Assembly (NCBI GenBank): GCA_031261455.1
Contig: JAISJP010000016.1
Coordinates: forward strand, 117,703 to 181,702
Source of the DNA: Propionibacteriaceae bacterium
Lineage (GTDB): Bacteria > Actinomycetota > Actinomycetes > Propionibacteriales > Propionibacteriaceae
Reading direction: 5' to 3'
DNA: 64,000 nt
The notes under the pieces were generated by a model. It saw only the letters and a list, made by a program, of their open reading frames with translations. It had not been told where the DNA came from and made no database searches. Each line of letters begins with the position of its first letter. The stretch's first letter is position 1. Below are positions 25,735-35,441 of the stretch, piece after piece. A program made the position numbers and the translations under genes.

Positions 25735-28002
25735 CTACGGATGGTCCTCAGACGTTGAGCCGTCGGACGGACTTGGCACAGTGGTGACACCCGGCGTTGT
25801 GGGTGGCTCAGTTGTGGCGGTCTCACCCGGAGTTGCTGGCCCAGTTGGAGCAGGTGTCGCAGGCGAAGGCTTTGGTGTTGGCGTAGGCGTCGGGGTTGGT
25901 GTGGGTGTCGGCGTTATCAACGGATCCTGCTCGTGTCCCGCCCCATTCACGTGGGACGGCGGGCTGAACGGTTCGTTGGGAAGCTCAGCCAACGCCTTAC
26001 CCATGTAGTCACCCCAGACTCGGGACGGCCAGCTGGAGCCAGTGAACGCACCCCAGCCCGAGGGACGATAGGGCGTCAGGTCATCAATACCGTCGTCACC
26101 GGCAACAAACATGACCGCTGTGGACACCTGCCGGGTGTAGCCCACCCACCAAGCCGCCTGCGAGCCTGCGGTGCCGGACTTGGCACCAGCCTCGTGGCCG
26201 ATGGAGTTGGCGTAACCGTTGCCCTGAACCACAGATTTCATGGCGTAGATCAGGTCAGAGCAGATCTCTGGCTCAATGGTCTGCTTGGTGGGGTAGTCAG
26301 GGGTGTAGAGCACCTGACCGGACGCGTCGCGCACTTCGAGAATGATGCGCGTGGTGGCCTGGCGTCCATAGGACGCGATGGTGGCATAGCCGTTGGCTTG
26401 GTTCAGTGGCGACACTTCGGCCATGCCCAGCGCAATGCGGTCGTGACGGTCCCAGCCCTCGCCCTCGGGCACGCCCGCATCCATAGCAGCCTTCACGGTG
26501 GCGTCTGGGCCGTTCGGAGTACGGCTGACTAGATCAACAAAAGCAGTATTGATGCTCTCTTGGACGGCCATGCGCAGGTCAACGATGCCGTAGTTGACGT
26601 CCCCAAAGTTGTTGACTGACGACGTGTCCCCGGGCGGGGTGAACGCGTCCCCACGTAGCGGCGAGGTCAGCGAGAAGCCGCCGTTGCGCATTCCAGCGAT
26701 AAAGGCGTACGGCTTGAACGTGGAGCCGGTCATGCGGGCGGTGGTGGCCCAGTTGCGCTGTTGACTCACAAAATCTGGACCGCCGTAGAGGGCCAGAATC
26801 TCGCCAGTGCCGACCTGCACCGATGCCATGCCCATGTGCAGTTGGCTGATGTCCGCGTCCGGTCTGGTGTCCGCGACCTGCTCCATGTAGTCGGCCGCAG
26901 TCTCGTTCATGGCGGCCTGCATGTCGGCGTCAACCGTGGTGGTGACCACCAGTCCGCCACCCTGGATCTGGGACTCAGAGAAACCGACATCCAGCAGTTC
27001 GGCTTCCACCATCTTGATGAGGTAGCCCTTGGGACCGCCGTAGGTCTCCTCAAACTCTAGGTCGGGGAACGTGGGCAGCAGATTGCTGTACAGCTTGTAG
27101 TAATCGGGACTGAGCGTGCCCATCGACACCATGCCGTCCAGCACGTACAGGTACCGCGACTCAAAACGTTCCTGGTTACCCTCATAACGCGGGTCAAAGT
27201 AGCCCGGTGAGTTTAGGATGGCGGCCAGGGCTGCGGACTGCGGGATGGTGAGTTGCTGCACGTCCACCCCAAAGTAGGCCTGTGCGGCGGCCTGTATGCC
27301 GTACGCGCCGCGCCCGAACCAGATGGTGTTCAGGTAGCCCTCGAGAATCTCCTCTTTGGGACGTTCCTCGTTGAGTTTGACGGCCAGAATCAGCTCGGTG
27401 AGTTTGCGCGTGAGCGTCTGTTCGTCGGTCAGATACATCAGCTTGATGTACTGCTGCGTAATGGTGGAGCCAGACTGTAGCTCGCCACCCCCCAAGATGC
27501 GCAGGGCCGCGCGCGCCATGCCGGGGATGGAGATGCCCGAGTTAGTCCAGAAGGTGCGGTCCTCAGCGGCCAGCATTGCATTGACCGTATGCTCGGGCAC
27601 CTCGGACAGATCAACCGGATCGCGGTTCTGGATGGCAAGACTGCCCATCTGCTGCTCGCCGTCGCGGTAGTAGATCTGCGTGGTAGAGGTGGTGAACTCC
27701 TCATTCGGGTCCGGCAGTTCGGTGCGCGAGTACATGACCGCCAACACAATGATGCCCACAATAGACAAAGCAACTAACCCGATGCCTGCCCACAGCAGCC
27801 CGGTCAAAATCTTCTGCTTGCGCGTCTTTGGCGCCTTCGGAGCCGATTTCTTCGCTACAGGCTTGGCCACCGACTGTTTCTTTGGCGCAGCTTTAGCGCT
27901 GTTCGTTTGGCGCGGTTTGGTCGCTTTGGACGTTTTGCTGGTCGCACTACTCGCTGGCTTCTTGCCCGAGTTCACCGGCTTCTTTGGGGTTTTGTCAGCC
28001 AC
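25735..28002 (-). CDS. Class A penicillin-binding protein (transglycosylase/transpeptidase)
   Basis: 755 residues from a GTG with GGTGAGG upstream. Residues 1-62 are a Lys/Ala/Pro-rich cytoplasmic tail, then one membrane segment (~63-90). GT51 domain: AAEDRTFW near 148 and GSTITQQYIKLMYL near 180. Transpeptidase: STFKPYAF near 425, SIN near 500, and KSGTAGS near 608. The last ~60 residues are Pro/Thr repeats (PTPTPTPTPTPTPKP) ending acidic. Polymerises and cross-links peptidoglycan outside the membrane. The Thr-Pro tail is a plausible O-mannosylation target. Confidence 0.94.
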   Translation of the reverse strand: MADKTPKKPVNSGKKPASSATSKTSKATKPRQTNSAKAAPKKQSVAKPVAKKSAPKAPKTRKQKILTGLLWAGIGLVALSIVGIIVLAVMYSRTELPDPNEEFTTSTTQIYYRDGEQQMGSLAIQNRDPVDLSEVPEHTVNAMLAAEDRTFWTNSGISIPGMARAALRILGGGELQSGSTITQQYIKLMYLTDEQTLTRKLTELILAVKLNEERPKEEILEGYLNTIWFGRGAYGIQAAAQAYFGVDVQQLTIPQSAALAAILNSPGYFDPRYEGNQERFESRYLYVLDGMVSMGTLSPDYYKLYSNLLPTFPDLEFEETYGGPKGYLIKMVEAELLDVGFSESQIQGGGLVVTTTVDADMQAAMNETAADYMEQVADTRPDADISQLHMGMASVQVGTGEILALYGGPDFVSQQRNWATTARMTGSTFKPYAFIAGMRNGGFSLTSPLRGDAFTPPGDTSSVNNFGDVNYGIVDLRMAVQESINTAFVDLVSRTPNGPDATVKAAMDAGVPEGEGWDRHDRIALGMAEVSPLNQANGYATIASYGRQATTRIILEVRDASGQVLYTPDYPTKQTIEPEICSDLIYAMKSVVQGNGYANSIGHEAGAKSGTAGSQAAWWVGYTRQVSTAVMFVAGDDGIDDLTPYRPSGWGAFTGSSWPSRVWGDYMGKALAELPNEPFSPPSHVNGAGHEQDPLITPTPTPTPTPTPTPKPSPATPAPTGPATPGETATTEPPTTPGVTTVPSPSDGSTSEDHP

Positions 28003-28127
28003 TACTTAAGCACCTCACCATCGTCTAACCGCGAGCACCGGGGAAGCAGCCCGCCTAGTTCCAGCCTAGAGCGAGCGTCAGATAATCACAAGACAACAAA
28101 ACCCGAGTGGCAGCAACAGCTAACGAA

Positions 28128-28146
28128 GACACCCCACTGTGGTGTC
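28128..28146 (-). terminator. Weak hairpin after prs
   Basis: GACACC/GGTGTC arms with a 7-nt loop follow the prs stop on the reverse strand, then TTCGTT. The stem is only 6 bp, so this is tentative. Confidence 0.3.
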
Positions 28147-28156
28147 GTGAAATCAG

Positions 28157-29137
28157 TTAGAACAGTGCGTCAATAGCCTCGGGCGGAGCATAGACAGGAT
28201 CGACATCGCGGAACATCTTGGAGACGGAGCGACCGTTGTGGATGCGATCTATCGCCTCGGCGAACAGGTCGGCGACGGAGCATACCTGAAGTTCGGGCCA
28301 ACCCTCGGGGGACGGCACCGTGTCGGTGGTCACCACTTCATCGATCAGCTCACAACCCCGAATCCGCTCCACGGCCTTACCTGCGAACAACCCGTGCGTG
28401 CAGGCAACATGCACCGACGGGCAGCCATACGACTTGAGCACGGAGACGATCTCCATGATGGACCCCCCGGTCGCGATCTCGTCGTCCAACACGATGGCGT
28501 TGCGTCCGGTCACGTCACCGACGATGGAGTCGATGACCACCTGATCGTCAGACAGCCGGCGCTTGGCCCCGGCAGCAACCGGCACTCCCAGCAGTCGAGC
28601 GAACTGGGCGGCGTTCTTGGCGTTGCCTAGGTCTGGGGAGACGACGATGTAGTTGTGCAGGTCGCGCCCGCGGAAGTGGTCGGCCAGCACGCCGATGGCG
28701 GTCAACTGATCGACGGGCACAGAGAAGAAGCCTTGCACCTGTGGCGCATGCAACGCCATGGTCAGCACCCGGTTGACGCCTGCGGTGGACAGCATGTCGG
28801 CAACCAAGCGACCACCCATCGAGATGCGGGAGGCGTCTTTCTTGTCGGAGCGCGCGTATGAGTAGTGCGGCATGACGGCGGTGATCTGGGCGGCCGAGGC
28901 CCCGCGCGCCGCATCGATCATCATCAGCAGTTCGACAAGGTTGTCCTGTGTGGGCGGCACCAGCGGCTGCACAATGTACACGTCGCGTTGGCGCACATTG
29001 ACCAGCAGTTGCGCTTGCAGGCAGTCGTTTGAAAAGCGCGAAATCTTGACGGGCGAGAGTTGCAGCCCCAGCCCGTCACAGATGGCCGACGCAAGCGACG
29101 GATGAGCCGAACCTGAGAAGACGACGATATCTTTCAT
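28157..29137 (-). CDS. prs: Ribose-phosphate pyrophosphokinase
   Basis: 326 residues. Makes PRPP for purine, pyrimidine, His and Trp synthesis. Motifs: FSNDCLQAQLLVNVRQRDVYIVQ near residue 35, DAARGASAAQITAVMPHYSYARSDKK near 75-100, and the PRPP-binding IVLDDEIATGGSIMEIV near 213. The usual RQDRK loop is ARSDKKDASR, a departure from the common class I enzyme (Arg-Gln missing), so it may be a divergent class. AGGAG lies before the ATG. The trp genes, which use PRPP, lie 2 kb away. Confidence 0.92.
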   Translation of the reverse strand: MKDIVVFSGSAHPSLASAICDGLGLQLSPVKISRFSNDCLQAQLLVNVRQRDVYIVQPLVPPTQDNLVELLMMIDAARGASAAQITAVMPHYSYARSDKKDASRISMGGRLVADMLSTAGVNRVLTMALHAPQVQGFFSVPVDQLTAIGVLADHFRGRDLHNYIVVSPDLGNAKNAAQFARLLGVPVAAGAKRRLSDDQVVIDSIVGDVTGRNAIVLDDEIATGGSIMEIVSVLKSYGCPSVHVACTHGLFAGKAVERIRGCELIDEVVTTDTVPSPEGWPELQVCSVADLFAEAIDRIHNGRSVSKMFRDVDPVYAPPEAIDALF

Positions 29138-29276
29138 TTGCAGACTCCTACCGCTTGTGGGTGTCGAGGCTTTGAAGGGATGCCTTCAGTCTAGTGTCGC
29201 GCACCCCCTGCGCGTGCCTAGCAGCGCAAATTGCTGAAACCGCACTCTCCCCCATGAGCATCCGTACTCACTGGCG

Positions 29277-29307
29277 AAATGGGTATTGCGCGTTGCCAAA
29301 TGGGTAT
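29277..29307. promoter_or_regulatory. Direct repeat pair upstream of whiB
   Basis: AAATGGGTAT occurs at 29277-29286 and again at 29298-29307, 21 bp apart (two helical turns), with the flanking TGGCG/TTGCC also alike. The pair lies about 90 bp before the whiB start and is therefore a possible operator. The rest of the 256-bp gap between prs and whiB shows nothing else. Confidence 0.5.
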
Positions 29308-29393
29308 GTGCCCCGCTTCGTCGAGCGCGAAATGATGGAATCGTTGAGCATGTAAGCAAAACAGCGAGGCTGCTCGAAAGGCGGTTGACTCAC

Positions 29394-29999
29394 ATGAACA
29401 CCACCTACACCACACTGCGACGTAACAACGAGACGACGGCGTCCTGCTCCGGCCTGGGAAACCTGTTCTTGCACCCACTTCTTGACGACGACCATCGCAC
29501 CCCGCTGAGCAACGAGCAGTTGCGGGCGCAGCGGATGATGCAGGACCGCGCTCAAGAGATCTGCTCCACCTGCCCGATGATCAGCCAGTGTCTCTACAAC
29601 TCTGTGGTCCGCCACGACGTTGCCGGTTATGTTGCTGGCACCACCGCTAAGCAGCGCACGGCGATCCGCTCCCGCTTAGGTTGGCGCGTCAAGCCCGAAA
29701 ACTTGGACATCTTTGCGGGCGTCGTCTCCGGTCACGCTGTCGATCATGACGAGGTGCTGCGTATGCGCCGGTCCAACCCGAACGAGACGCTGGAAACCCT
29801 AGCCGAGCGCCTCGGTTGCTCCTTGAGCACCATCAAGCGTCACCTCCGCATGGCCCGTGCCCTAGGCGAAGAGGACACGCCCGCTCCGCGACTCCAGCTG
29901 GTGCCACCCAGCGCCGAGCAGGTCTTCAGCGCCACCCGCGATGTCCTCAGTGGAGCGCGTCGCCGCACTGCCACTCGGGAACTGACGCGTGCGGCTTAG
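29394..29999 (+). CDS. WhiB-family Fe-S regulator with C-terminal HTH extension
   Basis: 201 residues from the ATG at 29394 (AAAGGCGG upstream). Iron-sulfur cysteines: SCSGLGN near residue 18, then ICSTCPMISQC near 57-67; the turn after it is VAGYVAGTTAKQR, in place of the usual G-[VI]-W-G-G. Typical WhiB proteins have 80-130 residues. Here residues ~120-165 read VLRMRRSNPNETLETLAERLGCSLSTIKRHLRMARALG, a helix-turn-helix resembling sigma-70 region 4 or MarR-like readers. A DNA-binding fusion is unusual for this family and may free it from needing sigma contact. Confidence 0.85.
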   Translation: MNTTYTTLRRNNETTASCSGLGNLFLHPLLDDDHRTPLSNEQLRAQRMMQDRAQEICSTCPMISQCLYNSVVRHDVAGYVAGTTAKQRTAIRSRLGWRVKPENLDIFAGVVSGHAVDHDEVLRMRRSNPNETLETLAERLGCSLSTIKRHLRMARALGEEDTPAPRLQLVPPSAEQVFSATRDVLSGARRRTATRELTRAA

Positions 30000-30096
30000 T
30001 CTTCTTTCGTGCTGTCTTTGATTTCGTGCTGTCGCATGGTGGTGTGGCGTCGTGAAATTGGGTGCCTTCGTAACCGGTACTGCCAGTCGGGTGTCG

Positions 30097-30840
30097 TCAG
30101 TCCTCGTTGTGGTGGATGGACGCGGTGCCAGTCACGGACTGGATTACGGAGATGACTGCGGGGAGTTCGCGCAGGTCATCGTCGATCATGTTTAGGGACG
30201 AGATGCTGGCCTCGCCGGTGATCGAGACCACGTGTATCTTGGCGTCGCCGGTGCCCTCTTTGCCTAGGATGCGCAGGTCGGCGACCTTGACGCCGCCCTT
30301 GGCGAACGTCTCCACAATGTCGCGCAGGGCACCGCGTCCGTCGGCGTAGCGAATGGTGTAGGTCTGGCTGGTGGCGCGGGCGTGAGGCATGCGCACGCTG
30401 AGGGGGCGCAGTCCGAACATGGCGAGCAGGTAGAGCAGGGACGAACACAGCGAGATCAGATACAGGCCGGCACCGGCTGCCATGCCGATGGCGGCGACAA
30501 ACCAGATGCCTGCGGCGGTGGTCAGGCCGCGCACGGCGTCGCGACGCACGAAGATGAGTCCGGCACCGAGGAAGCCGATCCCGGAGACCACCTGGGCGGC
30601 GATGCGTCCGCCGTCTGTACCACCGACGTCCTCAAATCCGAGCTTGCCGATTACGGTGAACAGCGCAGCACCCATGCCGACGAGCATGTAGGTGCGCATT
30701 CCGGCGGCTTTGGCGTAGTACTCGCGCTCCAGGCCGATGATGAGGGAGAGTGTGGCCGCGAGTAGCACTCCGAGCATTGGGCGGATGTCGTCCAACGCAA
30801 ACTGGTACCACGGGGCGTCTGTTTCGAGCACGGTTAGCAT
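30097..30840 (-). CDS. MgtC/SapB-family membrane protein
   Basis: About 247 residues from the ATG at 30840. N-terminal half: IGLEREYYAKAAGMRTYMLVGMGAALFTVIG and RIAAQVVSGIGFLGAGLIFVRRDAVRGLTTAAGIWFVAAIGMAAG, the signature of MgtC/SapB (four to five membrane helices). C-terminal ~85 residues form a soluble ACT-like domain. MgtC members are linked to Mg2+ limitation and acid survival; the biochemical role is debated. A GTG at 30870 is an alternative start. Confidence 0.9.
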   Translation of the reverse strand: MLTVLETDAPWYQFALDDIRPMLGVLLAATLSLIIGLEREYYAKAAGMRTYMLVGMGAALFTVIGKLGFEDVGGTDGGRIAAQVVSGIGFLGAGLIFVRRDAVRGLTTAAGIWFVAAIGMAAGAGLYLISLCSSLLYLLAMFGLRPLSVRMPHARATSQTYTIRYADGRGALRDIVETFAKGGVKVADLRILGKEGTGDAKIHVVSITGEASISSLNMIDDDLRELPAVISVIQSVTGTASIHHNED

Positions 30841-31030
30841 GGCGTGGCGTTCGCTCCTCTCTGGGCGCACTCGCAGGACGTAGGGACAAACTCCCTACTA
30901 GAGATATTCTCTCACTCATTGGCATGGGAAAGGGGAACCTCGCGCCACCCGCGACGGACGAGCAACACAACTTTTCGGTTTTCTTGAGACAATAGAGGTT
31001 CGACACAAAAGTTATGAGGAGGTAGGCCCC

Positions 31031-32038
31031 GTGATTCGTGAGGCAATTCTGCAGGCCAGCGCCAAGAAGGACCTAGATTACGACACCGCCGAGCTGGTGA
31101 TGGACGAGATCATGGGCGGCGAGGCCAGCCAGATTCAGATGGCCGCATACCTGACGGCGATGAGCGTCAAGGGCGAGACCATTGACGAGATCTCCGGGTC
31201 GGCGGCGGGAATGCGCAAGCACTGCATCCGGTTGCTGAATGAGTTTGAGGTGCTGGAGATCGTCGGCACCGGTGGCGACCGCGCCAACTCGTTCAACATT
31301 TCGACCACGTCGTCGCTTGTCATCTCGTCATTGGGCATCCCGGTGGCAAAGCACGGCAACCGGGCTGCGTCATCTCGTTCGGGCGCTGCCGACGTGCTGG
31401 AGGCGCTGGGCGTCAACATCACGGTGCCGCCGGAGAAAAGCCTTGAGATTCTCAAGGAGATCAATCTGTGCTTCCTGTTTGCGCAGAACTATCACATCGC
31501 CATGCGTTACGTCGCGCCGGTGCGCAAGGAACTCGGCATTCGTACAATCTTCAACATTCTGGGGCCGCTGGTAAACCCCGCCGGTGCCTCCATGGAGTTG
31601 CTCGGCGTCTACTCTGAGGACCTAGTTGAGCCGCTCGGCCAGGTGCTCGCCAACCTTGGCGTCAAGCACGCGCTGGTTGTTTTTGGACAGGACGGCCTGG
31701 ACGAAATCTCGATGAGCGCCCCCACCAGCGTGTGCGAACTGCGCAACGGCTGGATGCGCACCTACCAGATCTGCCCCGAGGACTTCGGGTTCCACACCTG
31801 CAAGAAAGACGAGCTGCTCGGCGGCACCCCCGAGGAGAACGCCGAGATCACCCGCGCAATTCTTGCGGGCGAGAAAGGCCCGAAGCGCGACGCAGTGCTG
31901 ATGAACTCCGGCGCCGCCATCTACCTAACCGGCAAAGCCGAAACAATCCAACAAGGCATCAACATGGCGTCCGAAGCTATCGACTCCGGTGCCGCCGCCG
32001 CCCAGTTGGCCCGCTTCATCGAGCTGTCCAACGCCTGA
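31031..32038 (+). CDS. trpD: Anthranilate phosphoribosyltransferase
   Basis: 335 residues from a GTG with GAGGAGG 9 nt upstream. Motifs: IVGTGGDRANSFNISTTSS near residue 78 (PRPP site), KHGNRAASSRSGAADVLEALG near 107, and FNILGPLVNPAG near 176. Adds ribose phosphate to anthranilate using PRPP. First gene of trpD-CF-B-A; trpE and trpG are not in the window. The 160 bp upstream show no leader peptide with Trp codons. Confidence 0.95.
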   Translation: MIREAILQASAKKDLDYDTAELVMDEIMGGEASQIQMAAYLTAMSVKGETIDEISGSAAGMRKHCIRLLNEFEVLEIVGTGGDRANSFNISTTSSLVISSLGIPVAKHGNRAASSRSGAADVLEALGVNITVPPEKSLEILKEINLCFLFAQNYHIAMRYVAPVRKELGIRTIFNILGPLVNPAGASMELLGVYSEDLVEPLGQVLANLGVKHALVVFGQDGLDEISMSAPTSVCELRNGWMRTYQICPEDFGFHTCKKDELLGGTPEENAEITRAILAGEKGPKRDAVLMNSGAAIYLTGKAETIQQGINMASEAIDSGAAAAQLARFIELSNA

Positions 32039-32059
32039 GACTCTCCGAGATCAAAGCTC

Positions 32060-33445
32060 ATGAACATCCTCGAAACCATCGCCACAGAGACTCGCTTGCG
32101 CGTTGCGGACGCCAAGACGCAGGTCCCGGTCGAGGCGCTGCAGCGCTTGGCTGGGCGACGCCTGGCCCCTCCACCGTCGTTTGAGGACGCACTGCGTCGT
32201 CCGGGCGTGGGGTTCATCTGCGAGGTCAAGAAGGCGTCCCCATCCAAAGGCGTGATTGCGGCAGACTTCCCGTACTTAGAGATCGCGCGCGAGTATGTGG
32301 CGGCGGGAGCGAGCGCCATCTCAGTGCTCACCGAACCCAACCACTTCTTGGGGAGCGACGAGTATCTGCGCGAGATCGCCGCCGAGGCGCCCATTCCGGT
32401 GTTGCGCAAAGACTTCGTTGTTGACGAGTATCAGATCTGGCAGGCCGCCACGCTGCGCGCCAGTGCCGTGCTGCTGATCGTGGCTCTGCTGGACGACGAC
32501 ACTCTTGCCCGCTTCATCGCGTTGACACACCAGCTAGGCATGAGCGCGCTCGTGGAAGCCCATGATGACACTGAACTGCGCCGAGCCTTGGCGGCAGGAG
32601 CACGCATAGTTGGCATCAATAACCGCGACTTGACTACATTCAACGTGGATCTTGCCACCAGCGAACGCCTAGGTGCGCTCATTCCAGACGACGTATTGTT
32701 TGTGGTCGAATCTGGCCTTGCGACGCGAGCCGACGTGGAACGCGTGGTCGCTGCCGGTGCGGATGCCGTGCTGGTCGGCGAGACCCTGATGCGCAGTGCC
32801 GACAAACGCGCGGCCCTAGAGGCGCTAACTCCGTACCAACCGAAGATCAAAATCTGTGGCCTGCGTCGCGCGGAAGATATCGCGTACGTGAATGCCGCCC
32901 GTCCCGACTTTGCCGGGTTCGTGTTCGCCCCTTCGCGACGCCAGGTCACCCCCGACGAGGCCGCCGCCCTGCGCGCCTCACTCACGCCCGGCATCGTCCC
33001 GGTCGGAGTCTTTGTGGACGCCGAACCTGAGTTTGCCGCCGAGTTGGCGAACAACAACACCATCGACATCATCCAACTTCACGGACATGAGGACGCTAGC
33101 TACGTCGAAACTTTGCGTCGCCTAACATCCGTCCCCATCATCCGTGCCGTCCGACTGTCAGAAGACGACGCTGGAGTTGACGATTTGGGTGCTGACTACC
33201 TCCTTCTTGACTCAACTGCTGGCAGTGGCGAGACGTTCGACTGGGCCTTAGCCCGCGCTGACAAGCCATTCTTCCTTGCCGGTGGCATCACTCCCGACAA
33301 CATCACCGAGGCCCTGAGCACGGTGCGTCCTTACGCCATCGACGTCTCTTCGGGCGCGGAGACGGACGGCGTCAAAGACGCGACTAAGATCGACGCATTG
33401 GTAGACGCCGTGCGAGCCTTTGGAGGTGCATCCGAGCATGAATAG
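32060..33445 (+). CDS. trpCF: TrpC-TrpF fusion: indole-3-glycerol phosphate synthase / PRA isomerase
   Basis: 461 residues. Residues ~1-255 are IGPS ([51 protein letters not shown]). From ~258, [13 protein letters not shown] starts PRAI, followed by [19 protein letters not shown] and [12 protein letters not shown], with the catalytic Cys in ICGL. The fusion catalyses two consecutive steps. Fused TrpC-TrpF is best known from gamma-proteobacteria, where the order is the same. Its 3' end overlaps trpB by 8 bp. Confidence 0.93.
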   Translation: MNILETIATETRLRVADAKTQVPVEALQRLAGRRLAPPPSFEDALRRPGVGFICEVKKASPSKGVIAADFPYLEIAREYVAAGASAISVLTEPNHFLGSDEYLREIAAEAPIPVLRKDFVVDEYQIWQAATLRASAVLLIVALLDDDTLARFIALTHQLGMSALVEAHDDTELRRALAAGARIVGINNRDLTTFNVDLATSERLGALIPDDVLFVVESGLATRADVERVVAAGADAVLVGETLMRSADKRAALEALTPYQPKIKICGLRRAEDIAYVNAARPDFAGFVFAPSRRQVTPDEAAALRASLTPGIVPVGVFVDAEPEFAAELANNNTIDIIQLHGHEDASYVETLRRLTSVPIIRAVRLSEDDAGVDDLGADYLLLDSTAGSGETFDWALARADKPFFLAGGITPDNITEALSTVRPYAIDVSSGAETDGVKDATKIDALVDAVRAFGGASEHE

Positions 33446-34628
33446 TGCAGAAGCGAGATTCGGCGACTTTGGGGGGCAGTACATCCCGGAGACGCTGATG
33501 AACGAGATTCACGCGCTTGAGGCCGCCTACGCGCGCTTCTCTGCCGATCCGGAGTTCATCGCCGAGTTGGACGCACTGCTGCATGACTACGCCGGACGTC
33601 CGTCCCGGCTGTACTTCGCTGGCAATCTGAGTGCCGAACTGGGCACCAACGTGTGGCTGAAGCGAGAGGACCTCAACCACACCGGCAGTCACAAGATCAA
33701 CAATGTGCTCGGTCAGTGCCTGTTGGCGAAACGCATGGGCAAGACCCGCGTGATCGCCGAGACTGGTGCCGGCCAACACGGCGTCGCATGCGCAACCGCC
33801 GCTGCCCTGCTCGGTCTCGACTGCGAGATCTTCATGGGCCTCGAAGACACGGTGCGCCAGTCCCTAAACGTGTACCGCATGGAGTTGCTGGGCGCCAAGG
33901 TAAACCCGGTCACATCCGGCACAATGACCCTAAAAGACGCAGTGAACGACGCCATGCGCGAATGGGTGGGCCGCGTCGACGACACCCTCTACGTGCTCGG
34001 CTCCGTGATGGGCCCGCACCCGTTCCCAATGATGGTGCGCGACTTCCAGTCGGTGATCGGACGCGAGATTCGGGCCCAACTTGCCGAAGCCACGGGCGGA
34101 CGCCTCCCCACGGCGGTTATTGCCTGCGTCGGCGGTGGCTCCAACGCTATTGGATCGTTTCACGCGTTCATCAGCCTGCCGGAAGTGCGCCTGATCGGCT
34201 GCGAAGCCGCAGGCGAGGGAATCGACACTGAGCGTCACGCCGCCACCATCGCCAAGGGCAGCATCGGCGTCTTCCACGGCATGAAGAGCTACTTCTGCCA
34301 AGATTCCGACGGCCAGATCGCCCCCGTCTACTCCATCTCCGCCGGTCTCGACTACCCCGGAATCGGCCCCGAACACGCCTGGCTCCACGCCACTGGCCGC
34401 GCCGAATACGTGCCCGTCACCGACGAAGAGGCAGTAACCGCGTTCGAGAAGCTAGCCCTTACAGAGGGCATCATCTGCGCGATAGAATCCGCCCACGCCA
34501 TGGCCCACCTATCCAAGATCGCCCCCGAGTTCGGCCCCGACGACCACGTGGTAGTCACTCTATCCGGCCGCGGCGACAAGGACGTAGCCGCCATAGCCCG
34601 CTACCGCGGAAAGCAGGTGACAGAGTGA
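33438..34628 (+). CDS. trpB: Tryptophan synthase beta chain
   Basis: 396 residues from the ATG at 33438 (TGGAGGTG upstream; a TTG at 33420 is an in-frame alternative inside trpCF). Motifs: [18 protein letters not shown] lysine in HTGSHKINN near residue 80, [10 protein letters not shown] near 104, and [13 protein letters not shown] near 228. PLP-dependent; condenses indole with serine. Stop overlaps trpA by 4 bp. Confidence 0.96.
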   Translation: MNSAEARFGDFGGQYIPETLMNEIHALEAAYARFSADPEFIAELDALLHDYAGRPSRLYFAGNLSAELGTNVWLKREDLNHTGSHKINNVLGQCLLAKRMGKTRVIAETGAGQHGVACATAAALLGLDCEIFMGLEDTVRQSLNVYRMELLGAKVNPVTSGTMTLKDAVNDAMREWVGRVDDTLYVLGSVMGPHPFPMMVRDFQSVIGREIRAQLAEATGGRLPTAVIACVGGGSNAIGSFHAFISLPEVRLIGCEAAGEGIDTERHAATIAKGSIGVFHGMKSYFCQDSDGQIAPVYSISAGLDYPGIGPEHAWLHATGRAEYVPVTDEEAVTAFEKLALTEGIICAIESAHAMAHLSKIAPEFGPDDHVVVTLSGRGDKDVAAIARYRGKQVTE

Positions 34629-35401
34629 GTAACATAGCAGCGGCGTTCGCACACGGAAAGGCGTTCATCGCGTTCCTGACAGCCGGAGACCCGAGCATTG
34701 AGGCGTCCGAGAGGTTCATCGACGCACTCATTGAGGGCGGCGCAGACCTGATTGAGATCGGCATCCCATTCTCAGACCCCATCGCTGAGGGCGTCGTTAT
34801 TCAAGCAGCCAATGTGCGCTCGCTGACGCATGGCACCAGACTGGATCACGCATTCGAGTTAGCGGCCAAGGTTCACGCCAAGACGGAGACACCACTGGTG
34901 TTCTTGACGTATCTGAACCCGGTGTTCCACTACGGCTACGAGGCGTTCACCGCCCGTTGTGCGCAAGTTGGGGTGTCTGGCCTGATCATCCCCGATCTTC
35001 CATTCGAGGAGCAGGGCGAACTGAAGGGCATCGCCGCAGCCCACGGAGTGGATATCATCACGCTGATCGCGCCCACGTCCGAGCAACGCATTGCAGCCAT
35101 CGCGACAGAGGCGACAGGGTTTATCTATCTGGTCAGTTCGTTGGGCGTCACCGGCGTGAGGTCTGAGATCACCACAGATTTGGGAGCAATCGTCAGGGCG
35201 ATCAAAGCGCACACCGACACCCCGGTTGCGGTCGGCTTTGGCGTCCACAGTCCGGAACAGGCTGCACAGATCGGTGCTGTTGCTGACGGCGTGATCGTCG
35301 GGTCGAAAATTGTCTCGCTCATAGCTGAGCATGGCGAGGACAGCGCAGAGCGGCTGAGAGATTACGCTAGACAGATGAAAGAAGCATTGCGTTCCCGCTA
35401 G
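34625..35401 (+). CDS. trpA: Tryptophan synthase alpha chain
   Basis: 258 residues from a GTG overlapping the trpB stop. Motifs: [44 protein letters not shown] (catalytic Glu and Asp) near residues 20-65 and [15 protein letters not shown] near 165-180. Cleaves indole-3-glycerol phosphate to indole for TrpB. Last gene of the cluster. Confidence 0.95.
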   Translation: MSNIAAAFAHGKAFIAFLTAGDPSIEASERFIDALIEGGADLIEIGIPFSDPIAEGVVIQAANVRSLTHGTRLDHAFELAAKVHAKTETPLVFLTYLNPVFHYGYEAFTARCAQVGVSGLIIPDLPFEEQGELKGIAAAHGVDIITLIAPTSEQRIAAIATEATGFIYLVSSLGVTGVRSEITTDLGAIVRAIKAHTDTPVAVGFGVHSPEQAAQIGAVADGVIVGSKIVSLIAEHGEDSAERLRDYARQMKEALRSR

Positions 35402-35441
35402 CTGGCACGGGCCACCGGCAAGTGGGATGAAGGAGAGACAA

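Noticed and set aside
25875..25930. Tandem repeat at the end of the PBP gene
   Set aside because: It is the in-frame coding sequence of a Pro/Thr tail, not a separate repeat element.
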